Assembly: GCA_018340375.1 (NCBI GenBank)
Contig: JAFFJZ010000041.1
Span: forward strand, 248,001 to 312,000
DNA: 64,000 nucleotides
Source of the DNA: Gonatopus flavifemur
Lineage: Eukaryota; Arthropoda; Insecta; Hymenoptera; Dryinidae
Reading direction: 5' to 3'
Under the pieces are notes generated by a model. That model was not told the DNA's origin. It saw only the letters and a program-made list of their open reading frames with translations, and made no database searches. Every line of letters starts with the position of its first letter. Within the stretch, counting starts at the first letter, position 1. The position numbers were made by a program, and so were the translations under genes. Of the stretch, positions 54,724-64,000 are shown in pieces.

Positions 54724-56000
54724 GGGGGGATCCTCATATAGATCGATCAAAAAATCGATTTTTTTCTTATTGCATTAATTAAAAGAGAAACATTTCAAAA
54801 ATATGCTGTCAAGATTTGAAAGCGAAATTCAGATTTGTTCAGCCGCTATATGTATTTTCGCTCACGTCCTTCGGCGCGCGGTACACTCGGCACAGGTAGG
54901 CAGGTCTGCGCTCGGGTATAATGGCTCCCCGCTGAGCTGGTATTGGCCTGTTTACTAACACAATGAAAAGAGCAGATGTTCTTAGATTCAATGGTGTCTT
55001 AGTGTGTATTCTAGAAAGAATTTTCGAGCATATAGTATAGTCAAGACAAACGGTGCAGAATATTCTCGGTTGTATAGTATAATCTCGTTTTGGAGCGTTG
55101 GTTCGCTATAGTAGGCCCAGTTTCACTGTAACCTTCGTGCAGTTGACTACTCTTACTCTTTGCGTTCATCATGTCATCGTATCCGAAAGGCCAACACAGC
55201 GATTCCTATCGTGCGTCGCGTAGAACGAAACAATTTCAAGGAAATCAGTTCACGACAGAAGCAGGCGAGGCGAAAGGAGTAAGCGCTAGTGCAAAAAAAT
55301 TGGTCGAATGGCTAAAAAAGCAAGAGTAGATACAGAAGAAGACGAAGAAGATGATCTCCTTTATGGCCCTGGCATTGCTGATTAATATAAAAATCAAGAG
55401 ATAACTGTAAGTCAATAATAAATGCGATTTTTGTCTTTTGGGAACTTTAAACACGTTATTCTCGAAAATGAATTTTCTTGATTTTCCGATTTTGTGTGCA
55501 AGATTACTCGATGAGTTTTCAACTTAGAAAAAAAAAAAAAAAACATTTGAAAGATAATTTAATAAGCTAGTCGATATACCTACTTATTTGTAAAAAAAAA
55601 TTTTTTGTACCCGTCATTTTGCAATAACAATGAAAAAACTTTTTTAATTTTTTTTTCAAAAGTGCGCCATGTTGCCACGAAAATTTTTTTTACTTTAAAA
55701 TTAGGTATATCGACGAGATACAGACCTTACAATAACAGACATATCAATTTTTTATGTTACAGGGAGATACAGCGACGACGGCTTTGCACACAAATTTGTA
55801 TCAACAAAATTTTTTATTGATGTTCTTTTTTTTTTATCCACCCTCCTAATGTAAATTATGAAATTAAAAAAATATAGTGTATATCTTGAACACTTGTAGA
55901 ATACACTGTGAAATTTTCAAATAAAAATCTTGTATAGTTTTTTAAAAATAAATTCACAAAATTTGAATAAATTTTTGTCCATCTATATGAGGATCCCCCC
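54724..56000 (+). mobile_element. TTAA-flanked Kolobok-like element, internally deleted
   Basis: A 1277-bp element flanked by TTAA at 54720-54723 and 56001-56004. The ends are a perfect 20-bp inverted repeat, GGGGGGATCCTCATATAGAT. TTAA duplication is shared by piggyBac and Kolobok; the G-run terminus and the encoded N-terminal motif favour Kolobok. It keeps only the two ends of a transposase gene, so it is a deletion derivative needing a helper. Confidence 0.82.
55171..55404 (+). pseudogene. remnant ends of a Kolobok-like transposase inside the deleted element
   Basis: From ATG at 55171 a 52-codon frame reads MSSYPKGQHSDSYRASRR, then TKQFQGNQFT and SASAKKLVEWLKKQE with a stop. The GNQFT and SASAKKL features match the N-terminal fragment at 13.2 kb. 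An overlapping frame just downstream gives KARVDTEEDEEDDLLYGPGI and AD then stop, which resembles an acidic transposase C-terminus. The body, including the catalytic region, is missing between them. Confidence 0.6.
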
Positions 56001-56249
56001 TTAATGAACAATTGAGAAGTCTAGAATTTTTTTGGTAAAACAACCCATTTTTCGTGTTTCTGAATGTAATTGCGATTTTTTTCCATAATCAACTTGAAAA
56101 TTGATCTAATATGTGTGCACTACCTTATTTAACAACCTCCAAAGATGTACTGAAAAAATCCTCAAGTCGAAATATTGAATGGAAAAATTCTCATCGTTGA
56201 TTACTTTGGCTGGGGTGCGTTACACTCCAGTGTGGCAGCTATTTGACGG

Positions 56250-56690
56250 CAAATGAGTGTGGCAGCTAACGGTTAAGGTCTATGGATCTTTAAAAAGAAT
56301 TTACCAAAATTTTGTCGACCGCCGTGACTTTCTGCGGAAAACTGCCGCACAGAAACTTAGCATCCTACGGTCATTGTGGACCCCATTTCCGTCAGAGATT
56401 TGTATCTGTATTCCTGATGGATGCTTCGTTTCCGACTTCTTGTGGAGTTTGATAACCTACAACGCAATGGTTATCCCCGAAGAAGTCTCTCCTAGTTCAA
56501 GTCACGGAGTTTTTTAGACCATGTCCTCATTTCTCAGGGCTGGTCTAAACGCCGCCAGGAACCTCCTAATTCAACCTCCTCACTGAATTCTGGAGTAACG
56601 GATGAAGATGTTAGCTTATCATCCCAAGAACCTGAGTCCGCAGACTCGTTTACCGATTGTGAGGAGATTGATACTGGCTAGGATAATCGG
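56250..56690 (+). pseudogene. frameshifted ORF, unrecognised
   Basis: A frame at 56257-56517 (with LRKTAAQKLSILRSLWTPF and FVSDFLWSLITYNAMVIPEE) continues after one frameshift near 56500 into an acidic, Ser-rich tail (GVTDEDVSLSSQEPESADSF ... CEEIDTG) with stop near 56680. The compositional match across the shift suggests a once-continuous protein. I cannot name it. It starts about 250 bp after the TTAA element. Confidence 0.3.
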
Positions 56691-57200
56691 CTACAATCAA
56701 TAGGAGACGTTACGTTGGGTAGAGCGTAAACCGTTGAAGTCAACTGGAGTGTCTCCCCGCCTCGTGCTGGGTTTTTGTACTGAGACTCCGTACTTTTTGG
56801 CACTAAAGTCTTTGTGCCTCTACCCCAAAAGGCGCGCTACCTCCCCGTGGATGATTGCGGGTCTTCCAGGAGGATATTCATGATACCTGTCCTTGATATC
56901 CTTTTTATCCATCTCCGGTAGTATCTGCTCCCTTTACGTGGTGGGGGGGATAAGTATCTCAGAGTTGGATCTTTTTTTTAGTGAAATGAACTACTCAAGA
57001 GAAAGAATACAAATTGAGAGAAACGAAATCATCCTCATGCCAGAAACATCGGCAAAAACGGAAGGAAAGCAAGGGGAAACTACCTTCCTTGACATGTTCC
57101 AATACTTCCCGAGGAAATGAACCTTTTCCAAACCTGGAATATTATACTCGTGAAACGAAAACAAATTTTTCTTATGAAGAAAAATTGTGAGTGAAAATTA

Positions 57201-57392
57201 GACTCTGCCTAGAGACACGTTAGCCTGTCTCCAATTTAAAAATTCGAGACACGTGAACTTTTCAAGGTTTCCCGTGTACCGATTTAAAAATTCGAGCCAG
57301 GGAAAAATTTTCACGTGTCTATAGATAATCCCTCAAGGATTCACTCCGAATTTTTAAATTGGAGACAGGCTAATGTGTCTCTAGACAGAGCC
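57201..57392. mobile_element. 192-bp MITE with TA duplication
   Basis: Terminal inverted repeats of about 46 bp: the left reads GACTCTGCCTAGAGACACGT and the right complement GGCTCTGTCTAGAGACACAT, continuing TAGCCTGTCTCCAATTTAAA in both. TA at 57199-57200 and 57393-57394. Internal sequence is short and partly repeats AATTTAAAAATTCGAG-like motifs. Size and TA duplication point to a Tc1/mariner-related miniature element. Confidence 0.88.
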
Positions 57393-57394
57393 TA

Positions 57395-58099
57395 AAGATT
57401 ATTCTAATAAATAGTCTCGTTTTCTCAATAGAGATATCAATAGTGGGAATCAATCGAAAGTTACGCAGCATTGATCTGTAAACGATCATCTGCTTCAATA
57501 ATCACAGATCAGATCTGACGATGTCCTGATGACAATGGAGAGATTCTGGAATCTCATTTGACGTATCACTCAATGATCACATGATTGCTGATCAATTTGA
57601 GATTTTTTTTTCTATCAATTTCTGATCTATATTTTTTTACTCGGGATGGGATTTTTCAATCAAGTGATAACTAAATGAATGAATGAATATAATAAAATCT
57701 TATTACTCCTTGAATTTGTCTGATCCGAATTATTTTGAAACCTGTCTCTCACAAAAGAATGAGAAAGGTGATCAATGAGATAATCAACTGAACACTTGAG
57801 ATGGAAATATTTTATTCAATCATATATTATAATATAATGATATGTGGAACAATTTGGCCATTGTCTAAGTACACAAGATAATATAGATCGGTTTATAATA
57901 TCGATGAAACATTTGAATCAGAATCTTCATCCGTCCATGAATTCGACGCATCCTGAGGTTTCATCAACTAGTGTATAAACATTAGGTACTTCGTAGTAAC
58001 AATAAAATTCGTAACTAGGACTAGATTTATAAAATTTTTTATTTTCGAAGTATTGCGTTACCAATACGTAGAAACTGTAATTGGCAGATTACTATTACG
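57395..58099. other. no recognised gene
   Basis: AT-rich sequence between the MITE and the ORF at 58100; only short frames and no clear repeat. Confidence 0.4.
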
Positions 58100-58564
58100 A
58101 TGCAGTCTGAGATATTCGACGCTTCGGGAGGTTTCTATGATGGATCATGTCTTCAGATCCAATTTATCCCATTAAGCATTCCAGTCGTCCCACCAATCAA
58201 TATAGCTAGTTTAAACGAACCAACAGTCTACCCCTCTGAAGATGGAGGGGCTCGGCTTTTAGATCCAGCATTTTACTACTCGCCAGCTCAAAATGTATTA
58301 CCATCCAATGAAGAAATAAAAGAGAAACTATCGCCAAGAAGATACCTCAAGAAAAATTACGTTTCGTATTCAGAAGACTCGAAGTGGACTCATGTTCTTC
58401 TCAGAATTTCAACAGAACAATCGGAGTTACAAGAACTAGAAACAAGAATAGTTAAAATAGATGAGTACACCAACCCTGAAAAAGTAATTATAAGCAGTAA
58501 TCTTGACATCACAGATATGGAGATTAGAATAAACAGGTCAGGTCGCGTTAACAATGTAGTGTAG
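58100..58564 (+). CDS. 154-codon ORF abutting a retrotransposon insertion, unrecognised
   Basis: An intact frame from MQSEIFDASGGFYDGSCLQI to a stop at 58562-58564. It is rich in Pro, Ser and acidic residues early and has a hydrophilic, helix-prone end. The stop lies two bases before the R2-type block begins (about 58566), so the true C-terminus may have been cut off; the frame just after the block (62518-62710) is a candidate continuation. I do not recognise the protein. Confidence 0.4.
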   Translation: MQSEIFDASGGFYDGSCLQIQFIPLSIPVVPPINIASLNEPTVYPSEDGGARLLDPAFYYSPAQNVLPSNEEIKEKLSPRRYLKKNYVSYSEDSKWTHVLLRISTEQSELQELETRIVKIDEYTNPEKVIISSNLDITDMEIRINRSGRVNNVV

Positions 58565-58565
58565 T

Positions 58566-58846
58566 GGCCAGGTGGTGCCACCCATTTTTATTGTGGAAAT
58601 CAACGCTCAAAACTGGAGTTACACAATAGCCCATAGGTGGGCTACAATTTATTTGTTAGAGCACCCCCTGGAGCCAGATGATTATTATTATTAGTATTGG
58701 CGAACATGATATATTGGTACCTCTGTTTTTCTATGTTATAGATGATAAGACAGGCCTCAGTGCCATATTGTATCCGCCCCCGGGGGTAAAACCCTGGGGA
58801 GCATTTTTTGGAGAATAAAGTTTAATTAATCTGTTAGAGAGGATAG
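58566..58846 (+). mobile_element. R2-type element 3' end (unit 1, severely truncated)
   Basis: 281 bp matching 59671-59958: starts GGCCAGGTGGTGCCACCCAT and ends GTTAGAGAGGATAG. It includes the hairpin GCCCCCGGGGG, then ACCCTGGGGAGCATTTTTTGG and AATAAAG. This is a 3' untranslated region; the same last 110 bp end the long copy at 62516. No poly(A) tail follows, as in R2-type elements. Confidence 0.8.
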
Positions 58847-59958
58847 CACTTGGATGGTGCTCGGGATCCAGTGCGGGAGGCCACGAGGATACAGGCCTCG
58901 TACAGGTCGAATCGTCGAGGTGCGGTCCAGGAGGTGCTTCAGGGTCCCTGCGGTCCGAGCAGCACTCCATGGTGTCGGAGACTATCCGCTGGTCACGCGA
59001 CATATACGTGGAGCATGTTTCCGGCGCGCGCCAGTATCAGGCGCCGTCCGCACCGCGAAGGTTAGCTGGAGCTGAAGCGGCTCAAGACATCTCGGTCGAT
59101 TGATCCACCGCACGCTTGCGCGCTTCTCTGTCAATCTTTTTTTTTTGTTTTTCTTGTTATGTGTGGGGATGAATGCGTTTTTTCTTTTTTCTTCGTTAAT
59201 AACCACAGATTGATTATGGCACTGTCGAACAAGTACCTTCTTTTTCTTTTTTCCTTATTGTGTGAATGAGTGTGTGAATGTCGCGAAGTTATTTTATACA
59301 TCTGCGATGATTTTATCCTGGCCCCCGCGGATGACCCTGGTGTGCCTTTTAACCGTTAGTCTCTATATGTAAAATCTGTGATTTAGCCGCCAGGGTCAAG
59401 ATTTTAACTGATTTTATTCATGCAATTTATGTCTAGCTATACAGTTTTATTTATACAATTTATATATACACTTGTGTCTATGTATTTATTTATTCAATTA
59501 TGTATTCATCTATTCATCTATTTATTTATTTATTTATTCATTCATGAAGGTATACACTGTGATAGCTCCGCGGGGGCAATTATTACTATTTCATGTCTAG
59601 GTTAAGTTTATAGGTCTGGTTACTCCAGGGGGTACCTCATCGATAAGACTGAGCCAAATGTGATATGGGTGGGCCAGGTGGTGCCACCCATTTTTATTGT
59701 GATAACCAACGCTCAAAACTGGAGCTACACAATAGCCCATAGGTGGGCTACAATTTATTTATTAGAGCACCCCCTGGAGCCAGATGTTATTATTATTAGT
59801 ACTTACTATTGGCGAACGTGATATATTTGTACCTTTCATTTTGTATGTTATTGATGATAAGCCAGGCCTCAGTGCCATATTGTATTAGCCCCCGGGGGTA
59901 AAACCCTGGGGAGCATTTTTTGGAAAATAAAGTTTAATTAATTTGTTAGAGAGGATAG
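58847..59958 (+). mobile_element. R2-type element, internally deleted copy (unit 2)
   Basis: Starts CACTTGGATGGTGCTCGGG directly after the end of unit 1, exactly the sequence at which unit 3 starts. The first 130 bp encode, in one frame, RDPVREATRIQ then YRSNRRGAVQEVLQGPC, the region before the reverse transcriptase in R2-type proteins. It then departs from unit 3 (HIRGACFRRAPVSGAV), runs into a T-rich and TTTA-repeat stretch and ends in the same 3' untranslated region as unit 1. The polymerase is absent. Confidence 0.75.
59470..59545. repeat. (TTTA)n/(ATTC)n microsatellite
   Basis: Tandem TTTATTTATTTA and ATTCATCT units inside the 3' untranslated region of unit 2. Confidence 0.8.
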
Positions 59959-62516
59959 CACTTGGATGGTGCTCGGGATCCAGTGCGGGAGGCCACGAGG
60001 ATACAGGCCTTATACAGGTCGAATCGTCGACGTGCGGTCCAGGAGGTGCTTCAGGGTCCCTGCGGTCCGAGCAGCACTTCCTGGAAGTGCGCGCCGGGGA
60101 GGAGGCCTTCGAGCCTGTCCCTCCCGCCTACCAGCTGGCGGCGTTGGACGGTGCGGACACGGAGGCCCTGGAGATCCCTCTCGCGCCCGGTGAGGTGGAC
60201 CGTCGGATCAGGCGCATGACCAATTCGGCACCTGGTCCTGACGGCCTGACTTACAGGGATTTGCGGGGGGGGGGGGGGTGATCCTGGGTCGGTGTTATTA
60301 GCGTCGCTGTTCAACGCCTGCTACAGAATAGGTCGGATCCCGGGCACCTGGAAAACATCAAACACCGTCTCGGTGTACAAGAAGGGCGATCGAGACGACC
60401 TGTCCAACTGGCGACCCCTCGCCATGGGCGACACCATGCCCAAGCTGATGGCTGCGGTCATGACGGACCGACTGACGGGATGGGCGGTGCGACACGGGAG
60501 ACTGGACCCGGCACAGAAGGGTTTCCTGCCGCACGAGGGTTGCTACGAGCATAACTTTGTGCTGCAGGAGATCATTCAGGATGCGAAACGACACAAGAAG
60601 CAGGCGGTGGTGGCGTGGCTGGACCTTCCCAACGCGTTTGGATCGGTCCCGCACGCGACCATCGAGAACGCTCCGGTGCACTCGGGTGTGCCGCATGGCT
60701 TCCTTGACATCTGGAAGTCCATGTACCATGAATGCGTGACCCGCGTGCGGACCGCCGAGGGGTACACCGGTCCCATCCCCATCCGGAGGGGGGTTCGTCA
60801 GGGTTGTCCACTGAGTCCAGTGACCTTTAACCTCGCTCTCAAGTCCGTCCTGCGTAAGCTGGACGGGCTGGGGCGGGTTACACCATCCAGGGTCAGCGGC
60901 GCAATAGATTAGCGTACGCGGACGACGTGGCACTCATTGCCGACACTCCCGAAGGAATGAGGGAACTGCTGAGTCCAGTGGAGGCCGAGTCGATCGGATT
61001 GCGGTTCAACCCCGCCAAATGTGCGACCCTCCACATCGGTGGAACGGCTCGCGGCGGGGTCCGACCGACCGTCTTCGGGCTCATGGGGGCGGACATTCGC
61101 CTGCTGGAGACGGAAGAGTCGTACGTGCACCTGGGTGTGCCGACGGGCTACCAGGTGAGGCAGACCCCAATCTCCGACATAAACCAGCTGATTGGGGATC
61201 TTGGCATGGTGGACCGTTCTCTCTTGGCCCCTTGGTAGAGAGTCGAAACTGTGGCGACATTCTTGTTACCCAGGTTGGATTTTCTTCTGAGGGGAGCCCA
61301 CGTGGAGAAGAAACCACTGAAAACGGCTGACAACCTTATCAAAAAGGTCGTCAAATCTTGGCTCAACCTGCCGCAGAGGGCGAGCGCGGAGGTGGTCTGC
61401 ATCCCTCCTAGCAAGGGTGGCTGTGGACTCCTCCCCCGGACTTGGCCGACGTGCTCACCGTCGCACATTCCTTCAGGCTTCTGAATGCGGATGATGAGTC
61501 GGTGAGTATGCTGGCCTGGGACACCCTCCGTCAGGCGGTGAGAGACAAGATTGGTAGGCCTGCGTCCGGTGAAGATCTGGCGAAATACCTCTCTGGCTCG
61601 CTGGAGGGGGAATTTCGAAGGGACGCTCAGATGGGCTCCATGTGGTCGAGAGTGCGGAACGCCATTATGAGACAATCCAAGAAGGCTGGGATAACTTGGA
61701 GGTGGTCTGCCGAACTAGTGGAGCTGCAGTTGGTGTGCCCGGGGGCGGAAGGGCGGCCTGTCGTCATACCACCTGGCGCCAAGAAGCAGGTGATCCATCG
61801 GGTGAGGGCGGCGGTGACACAAAGGTACCTGGGCTCTCTTCTCGCGAAGAACGACCAGGGTAAGGTCGCTGATGTCTCCGTGCGTTCGAATGTGTCTAAT
61901 CACTTCTCCCGTACGGGGAGCTTCACCCGCTTTGCCGAGTGGCGGTTCATTCATCGTGCCCGACTAGACGTACTACCTCTTCACGGGGCTAGGCGTTGGG
62001 GCCATGGTGACAAGCGCTGCCGGCGCTGCGGTAGTGGACTAGAGACCTTGCCGCACGTCATCTGTCACTGCCCCCCTCATTCGGCGGCCATCCAGTATCG
62101 GCATAACGCCGTGCTGGACCGCCTGAGTGCGGCCTGCCGTCTCCCGGGGGAGAAAAAGGTCAACCAGCGGATCGAGGGCGTCGATCACGACTTTGGGGGT
62201 TTACGACCTGACTTGGTCATACGACACGAACCCTCAAAGAGCATTGTGATAGTGGACGTTACCATCCCCTTCGAAAACCGAAGGGAGGCGATGTGGGAAG
62301 CCAGAGAGCGTAAATTTGCACACTATGCGCCTCTGGCTTAACACCTTCGCTCAAAAGGGTACCGTGTTGCTGTCCATGCGTTCGTGATATTTTTTTTTAT
62401 TTATGTCAACGATGATGAGTCAGGCGTCAGTGCCATACTGTATTCGCCCCCGGGGGTCAAACCCTGGGGAGCATTTTTTGAAAAATAAAGTTCAATCAAT
62501 TTGTTAGAGAGGATAG
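59959..62516 (+). mobile_element. R2-type non-LTR retrotransposon, 5'-truncated copy (unit 3)
   Basis: A 2558-bp copy beginning CACTTGGATGGTGCTCGGG and ending GTTAGAGAGGATAG. It contains most of a polymerase-endonuclease ORF and a short 3' untranslated region with the CCCCCGGGGG hairpin. R2 normally targets 28S rDNA, but neither flank resembles rDNA, so this is either another lineage of the restriction-like-endonuclease group or an off-target copy. It is strongly GC-rich compared with the flanks. Confidence 0.85.
59970..62341 (+). pseudogene. R2-type reverse transcriptase and restriction-like endonuclease, multiply broken
   Basis: Domains in order: an upstream segment (YRSNRRRAVQEVLQGPC); SAPGPDGLTYRDLR; fingers and palm with NWRPLAMGDTMPKLMAAVMT and VVAWLDLPNAFGSVPH; GVRQGCPLSPVTFNLAL; the catalytic LAYADDVALIAD (YADD codons 60915-60926); a thumb/linker; a C-terminal zinc motif CRRCGSGLETLPHVICHC; and an endonuclease part with RPDLVIRHEP and IVIVDVTIPFENR. 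Lesions: frameshifts near 60080, at a run of ten G (60267-60277), near 60890 and near 61435, and an in-frame TAG at 61236-61238. The enzyme would have nicked a target and primed cDNA synthesis from it. Confidence 0.9.
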
Positions 62517-62517
62517 T

Positions 62518-62710
62518 TCAATCCCTGAGGAGGAATCAATTCAGTTCTCTCTTTCAGGGCGACACATGAATGAAATTCGGCGAAACAGGAGCAATGAAGA
62601 TACATCTTTCGTTTCTAGATTATTTCCGAAAAACTATTTAGAAAAATTTGGATTAGGGAGAATTTGGATGCAATGCGTAGATTTTCTGGATTACAAAAAT
62701 GTCTCATGAT
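62518..62710 (+). CDS. ORF remnant following the retrotransposon block, unrecognised
   Basis: Immediately after the R2-type block a frame is open without a needed start: SIPEEESIQFSLSGRH, then MNEIRRNRSNEDTSF and CVDFLDYKNVS with stop at 62708-62710. Because it is open right up to the junction it may be the downstream part of a gene cut by the block, perhaps that at 58100-58564. Its last 28 bp begin the duplicated unit described next. Function unknown. Confidence 0.35.
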
Positions 62711-63248
62711 CATCAAATATTAGTTCAAGGTTTATTAGGTGAATACGTTGTATCAACATACGGCCAGTGCATATATGCACTTTGCCAGATTCATTATAAG
62801 AGAAATAAAACAGGGTAACCATCAAGGTTAGCCATTTCGCTGCTGTGCCACTTAGCGTTCAGTGACGAGGGGCGTTTCTCCCTATTATGGGGACAGACAA
62901 TATCTTGGTTGGCTTTAGATACGTGTGATTCGTGTTTGGAAATTCTATATTCATGTAACGAATCAATCTTCCAACACTCTATGGCGAATTTCGAAGTGAG
63001 TATGACTAGGACTCTTACAGTCGTAAATGATGCCACTCTAATGTACAGAATATTTGACCGCGATTCCGAAGAAATATCAAATTATCCCTCCACTTGGAGA
63101 ATGAATGAACATAGCGCTATTAGTATCAGGAACAAGTACGCTTCAATAGGATTTAGAATCAAACTGGGAGCAAACAAGTATGACTTAGACATGAATGTTC
63201 ATAGAGCAATGAGTCTGATCTCCGCCATCGAAGGGGTCACGAAGGGTA
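62682..63248 (+). repeat. tandem duplication of about 567 bp, unit 1
   Basis: Starts GATTTTCTGGATTACAAAAA and ends GGGGTCACGAAGGGTA; unit 2 follows directly with the same sequence. Differences are few: one GATTACA against GATACA, a three-base in-frame difference (GAAATTCTA against GAAAAGGTTCTA) and scattered substitutions. Head-to-tail order with sharp joins indicates a recent unequal exchange. Confidence 0.92.
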
Positions 63249-63277
63249 GATTTTCTGGATACAAAAATGTCTCATGA
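62827..63277 (+). pseudogene. duplicated reading frame, unit 1 copy
   Basis: A frame open from just after a TAA at about 62816 reads LAISLLCHLAFSDEGRFSLL, ALDTCDSCLEILYSCNESIF, then MTRTLTVVNDATLMYRIFDR and GANKYDLDMNVHRAMSLISA. It has no ATG at its start, so it is an exon or a frameshifted gene. It runs into the start of unit 2 and picks up the ending GRFSGYKNVS and stop, so this copy is truncated by the duplication. I do not recognise it. Confidence 0.4.
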
Positions 63278-63815
63278 TCATTAAATATTAATTCAAGGTT
63301 CATTAGGTGGATACGTTGTATCAACATACGGCCAGTGCATATATGCACTTTGCCAGATTCATTATAAGAGAAATAAAACAGGGTAACCATCAAGGTTAGC
63401 CATTTCGCTGCTGTGCCACTTAGCGTTCAGTGACGAGGGGCGTTTCTCCCTATTATGGGGACAGACAATATCTTGGTTGGCTTTAGATACGTGTGATTCG
63501 TGTTTGGAAAAGGTTCTATATTCATGTAACGAATCAATCTTCCAACACTCTATGGCGAATTTCGAAGTGAGTATGACTAGGACTCTTACAGTCGTAAATG
63601 ATGCCACTCTAATGTACAGAATATTTGACCGCGATTCCGAAGAAATATCAAATTATCCCTCCACTTGGAGAATGAATGAACACAGCGCTATCAGTATCAG
63701 GAACAAGTACGCTTCAATAGGATTTAGAATCAAACTAGGAGCAAACAAGTATGACTTAGACATGAATGTTCATAGAGCAATGACTCCGATCTCCGCCATC
63801 GAAGGGGTCACGAAG
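63249..63815 (+). repeat. tandem duplication of about 567 bp, unit 2
   Basis: Second unit, starting GATTTTCTGGATACAAAAAT. It leads at its end into new sequence (GAGCGGGAAACCGAACTC), which is probably the original continuation of the reading frame. Confidence 0.92.
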
Positions 63816-64000
63816 GGAGCGGGAAACCGAACTCATGGACATGAATTCACTGATATGATATTATGGTGTAAGAAACAAAAGCATGATTGTGATAATTATA
63901 AAGGCCTAAGAACTATTATAGCAGATCTAGCTATGATTAACCATTATCACAGCGAATTGAGCCAGTTGTCACGAAATTTAATATTTAAAAAATCTAGAGC
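63394..64000 (+). CDS. reading frame running off the window, unit 2 copy, unrecognised
   Basis: The same frame as in unit 1 (CDSCLEKVLYSCNESIFQ onward) but continuing past the duplication: AIEGVTKGAGNRTHGHEF, TDMILWCKKQKHDCDNYKGL, then an isoleucine/leucine-rich helix and SQLSRNLIFKKS to the window end. No stop is met in about 200 codons. No ATG begins it, so it is probably a downstream exon (an AG lies at 63394-63396) or a shifted gene. Several Cys and an N-terminal hydrophobic stretch would suit a secreted or membrane protein, but I cannot name it. Confidence 0.45.

Noticed and set aside
58566..59958. Units 1 and 2 as LTRs flanking the R2-type copy
   Set aside because: They match the 3' untranslated end of the non-LTR element, carry no TG/CA ends, and the polymerase is of the R2 type, which has no LTRs.
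60358..60933. 191-codon - strand ORF opposite the R2-type polymerase
   Set aside because: GC-rich antisense shadow; the + strand holds unmistakable reverse-transcriptase motifs.

Overview
The window reads as repeat-rich, AT-rich nuclear DNA of an arthropod, most likely an insect. The evidence is two intron-split animal genes with GT-AG junctions (a trehalose/sugar transporter of the Tret1 type and the spliceosomal protein WBP4), plus mariner, Tc1, Kolobok-like, foldback, Ty3/Gypsy and R2-type elements of the kinds found in insect genomes. Order or species cannot be fixed from the sequence. No rRNA gene, intact tRNA gene, CRISPR array or bacterial feature was seen.

Layout. 1-1.9 kb: a nearly complete mariner element (one premature stop) and degenerate repeats. 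2.1-10.2 kb: sugar transporter on the + strand; its 6.45-kb third intron holds mariner pieces, a mariner nested inside a related mariner, and a 3.2-kb foldback element (31-bp inner repeats, perfect 9-bp target duplication) inserted into a tRNA-derived SINE-like sequence. 11.7-18.4 kb: WBP4 on the - strand; its 4.8-kb intron holds a mariner remnant, a Kolobok-type N-terminal fragment, a broken virus-like ORF block, a Ty3/Gypsy reverse-transcriptase fragment and a miniature copy of the next family. 20.5-28.0 kb: a palindromic nest of one DNA-transposon family, made of two inverted 2.93-kb transposase-bearing copies and a second pair of inverted 0.82-kb arms, arranged A-B-A'-B'. 28.4-31.4 kb: GC-richer broken ORFs of possible viral origin. 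31.5-33.2 kb: a nearly complete Tc1-like element with an 82-bp intron. 33.8-35.2 kb: two LTR-like arms in inverted orientation around a lysine-tRNA primer-binding site. 36.2-44 kb: diverged repeat arrays, a 408-bp direct duplication and a mariner-like fragment. 44.6-48.5 kb: a unit with long inverted repeats and an intact, unrecognised 538-codon ORF. 48.5-58 kb: mostly unrecognised, with Kolobok-type remnants and a 192-bp MITE. 58.1-62.7 kb: an unrecognised ORF followed by a tandem block of R2-type retrotransposon copies that may interrupt it. 62.7-64 kb: a tandem duplication of about 567 bp carrying another unrecognised reading frame that runs off the window.

Only the sugar transporter (probably lacking a first exon here) and WBP4 (start codon split by an unlocated first intron) look like functioning host genes. 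Nearly everything else is mobile or virus-derived and mostly broken. The most unusual structures are the foldback element, the A-B-A'-B' transposon nest, the inverted LTR pair with the primer site at its apex, and the virus-like ORF blocks.
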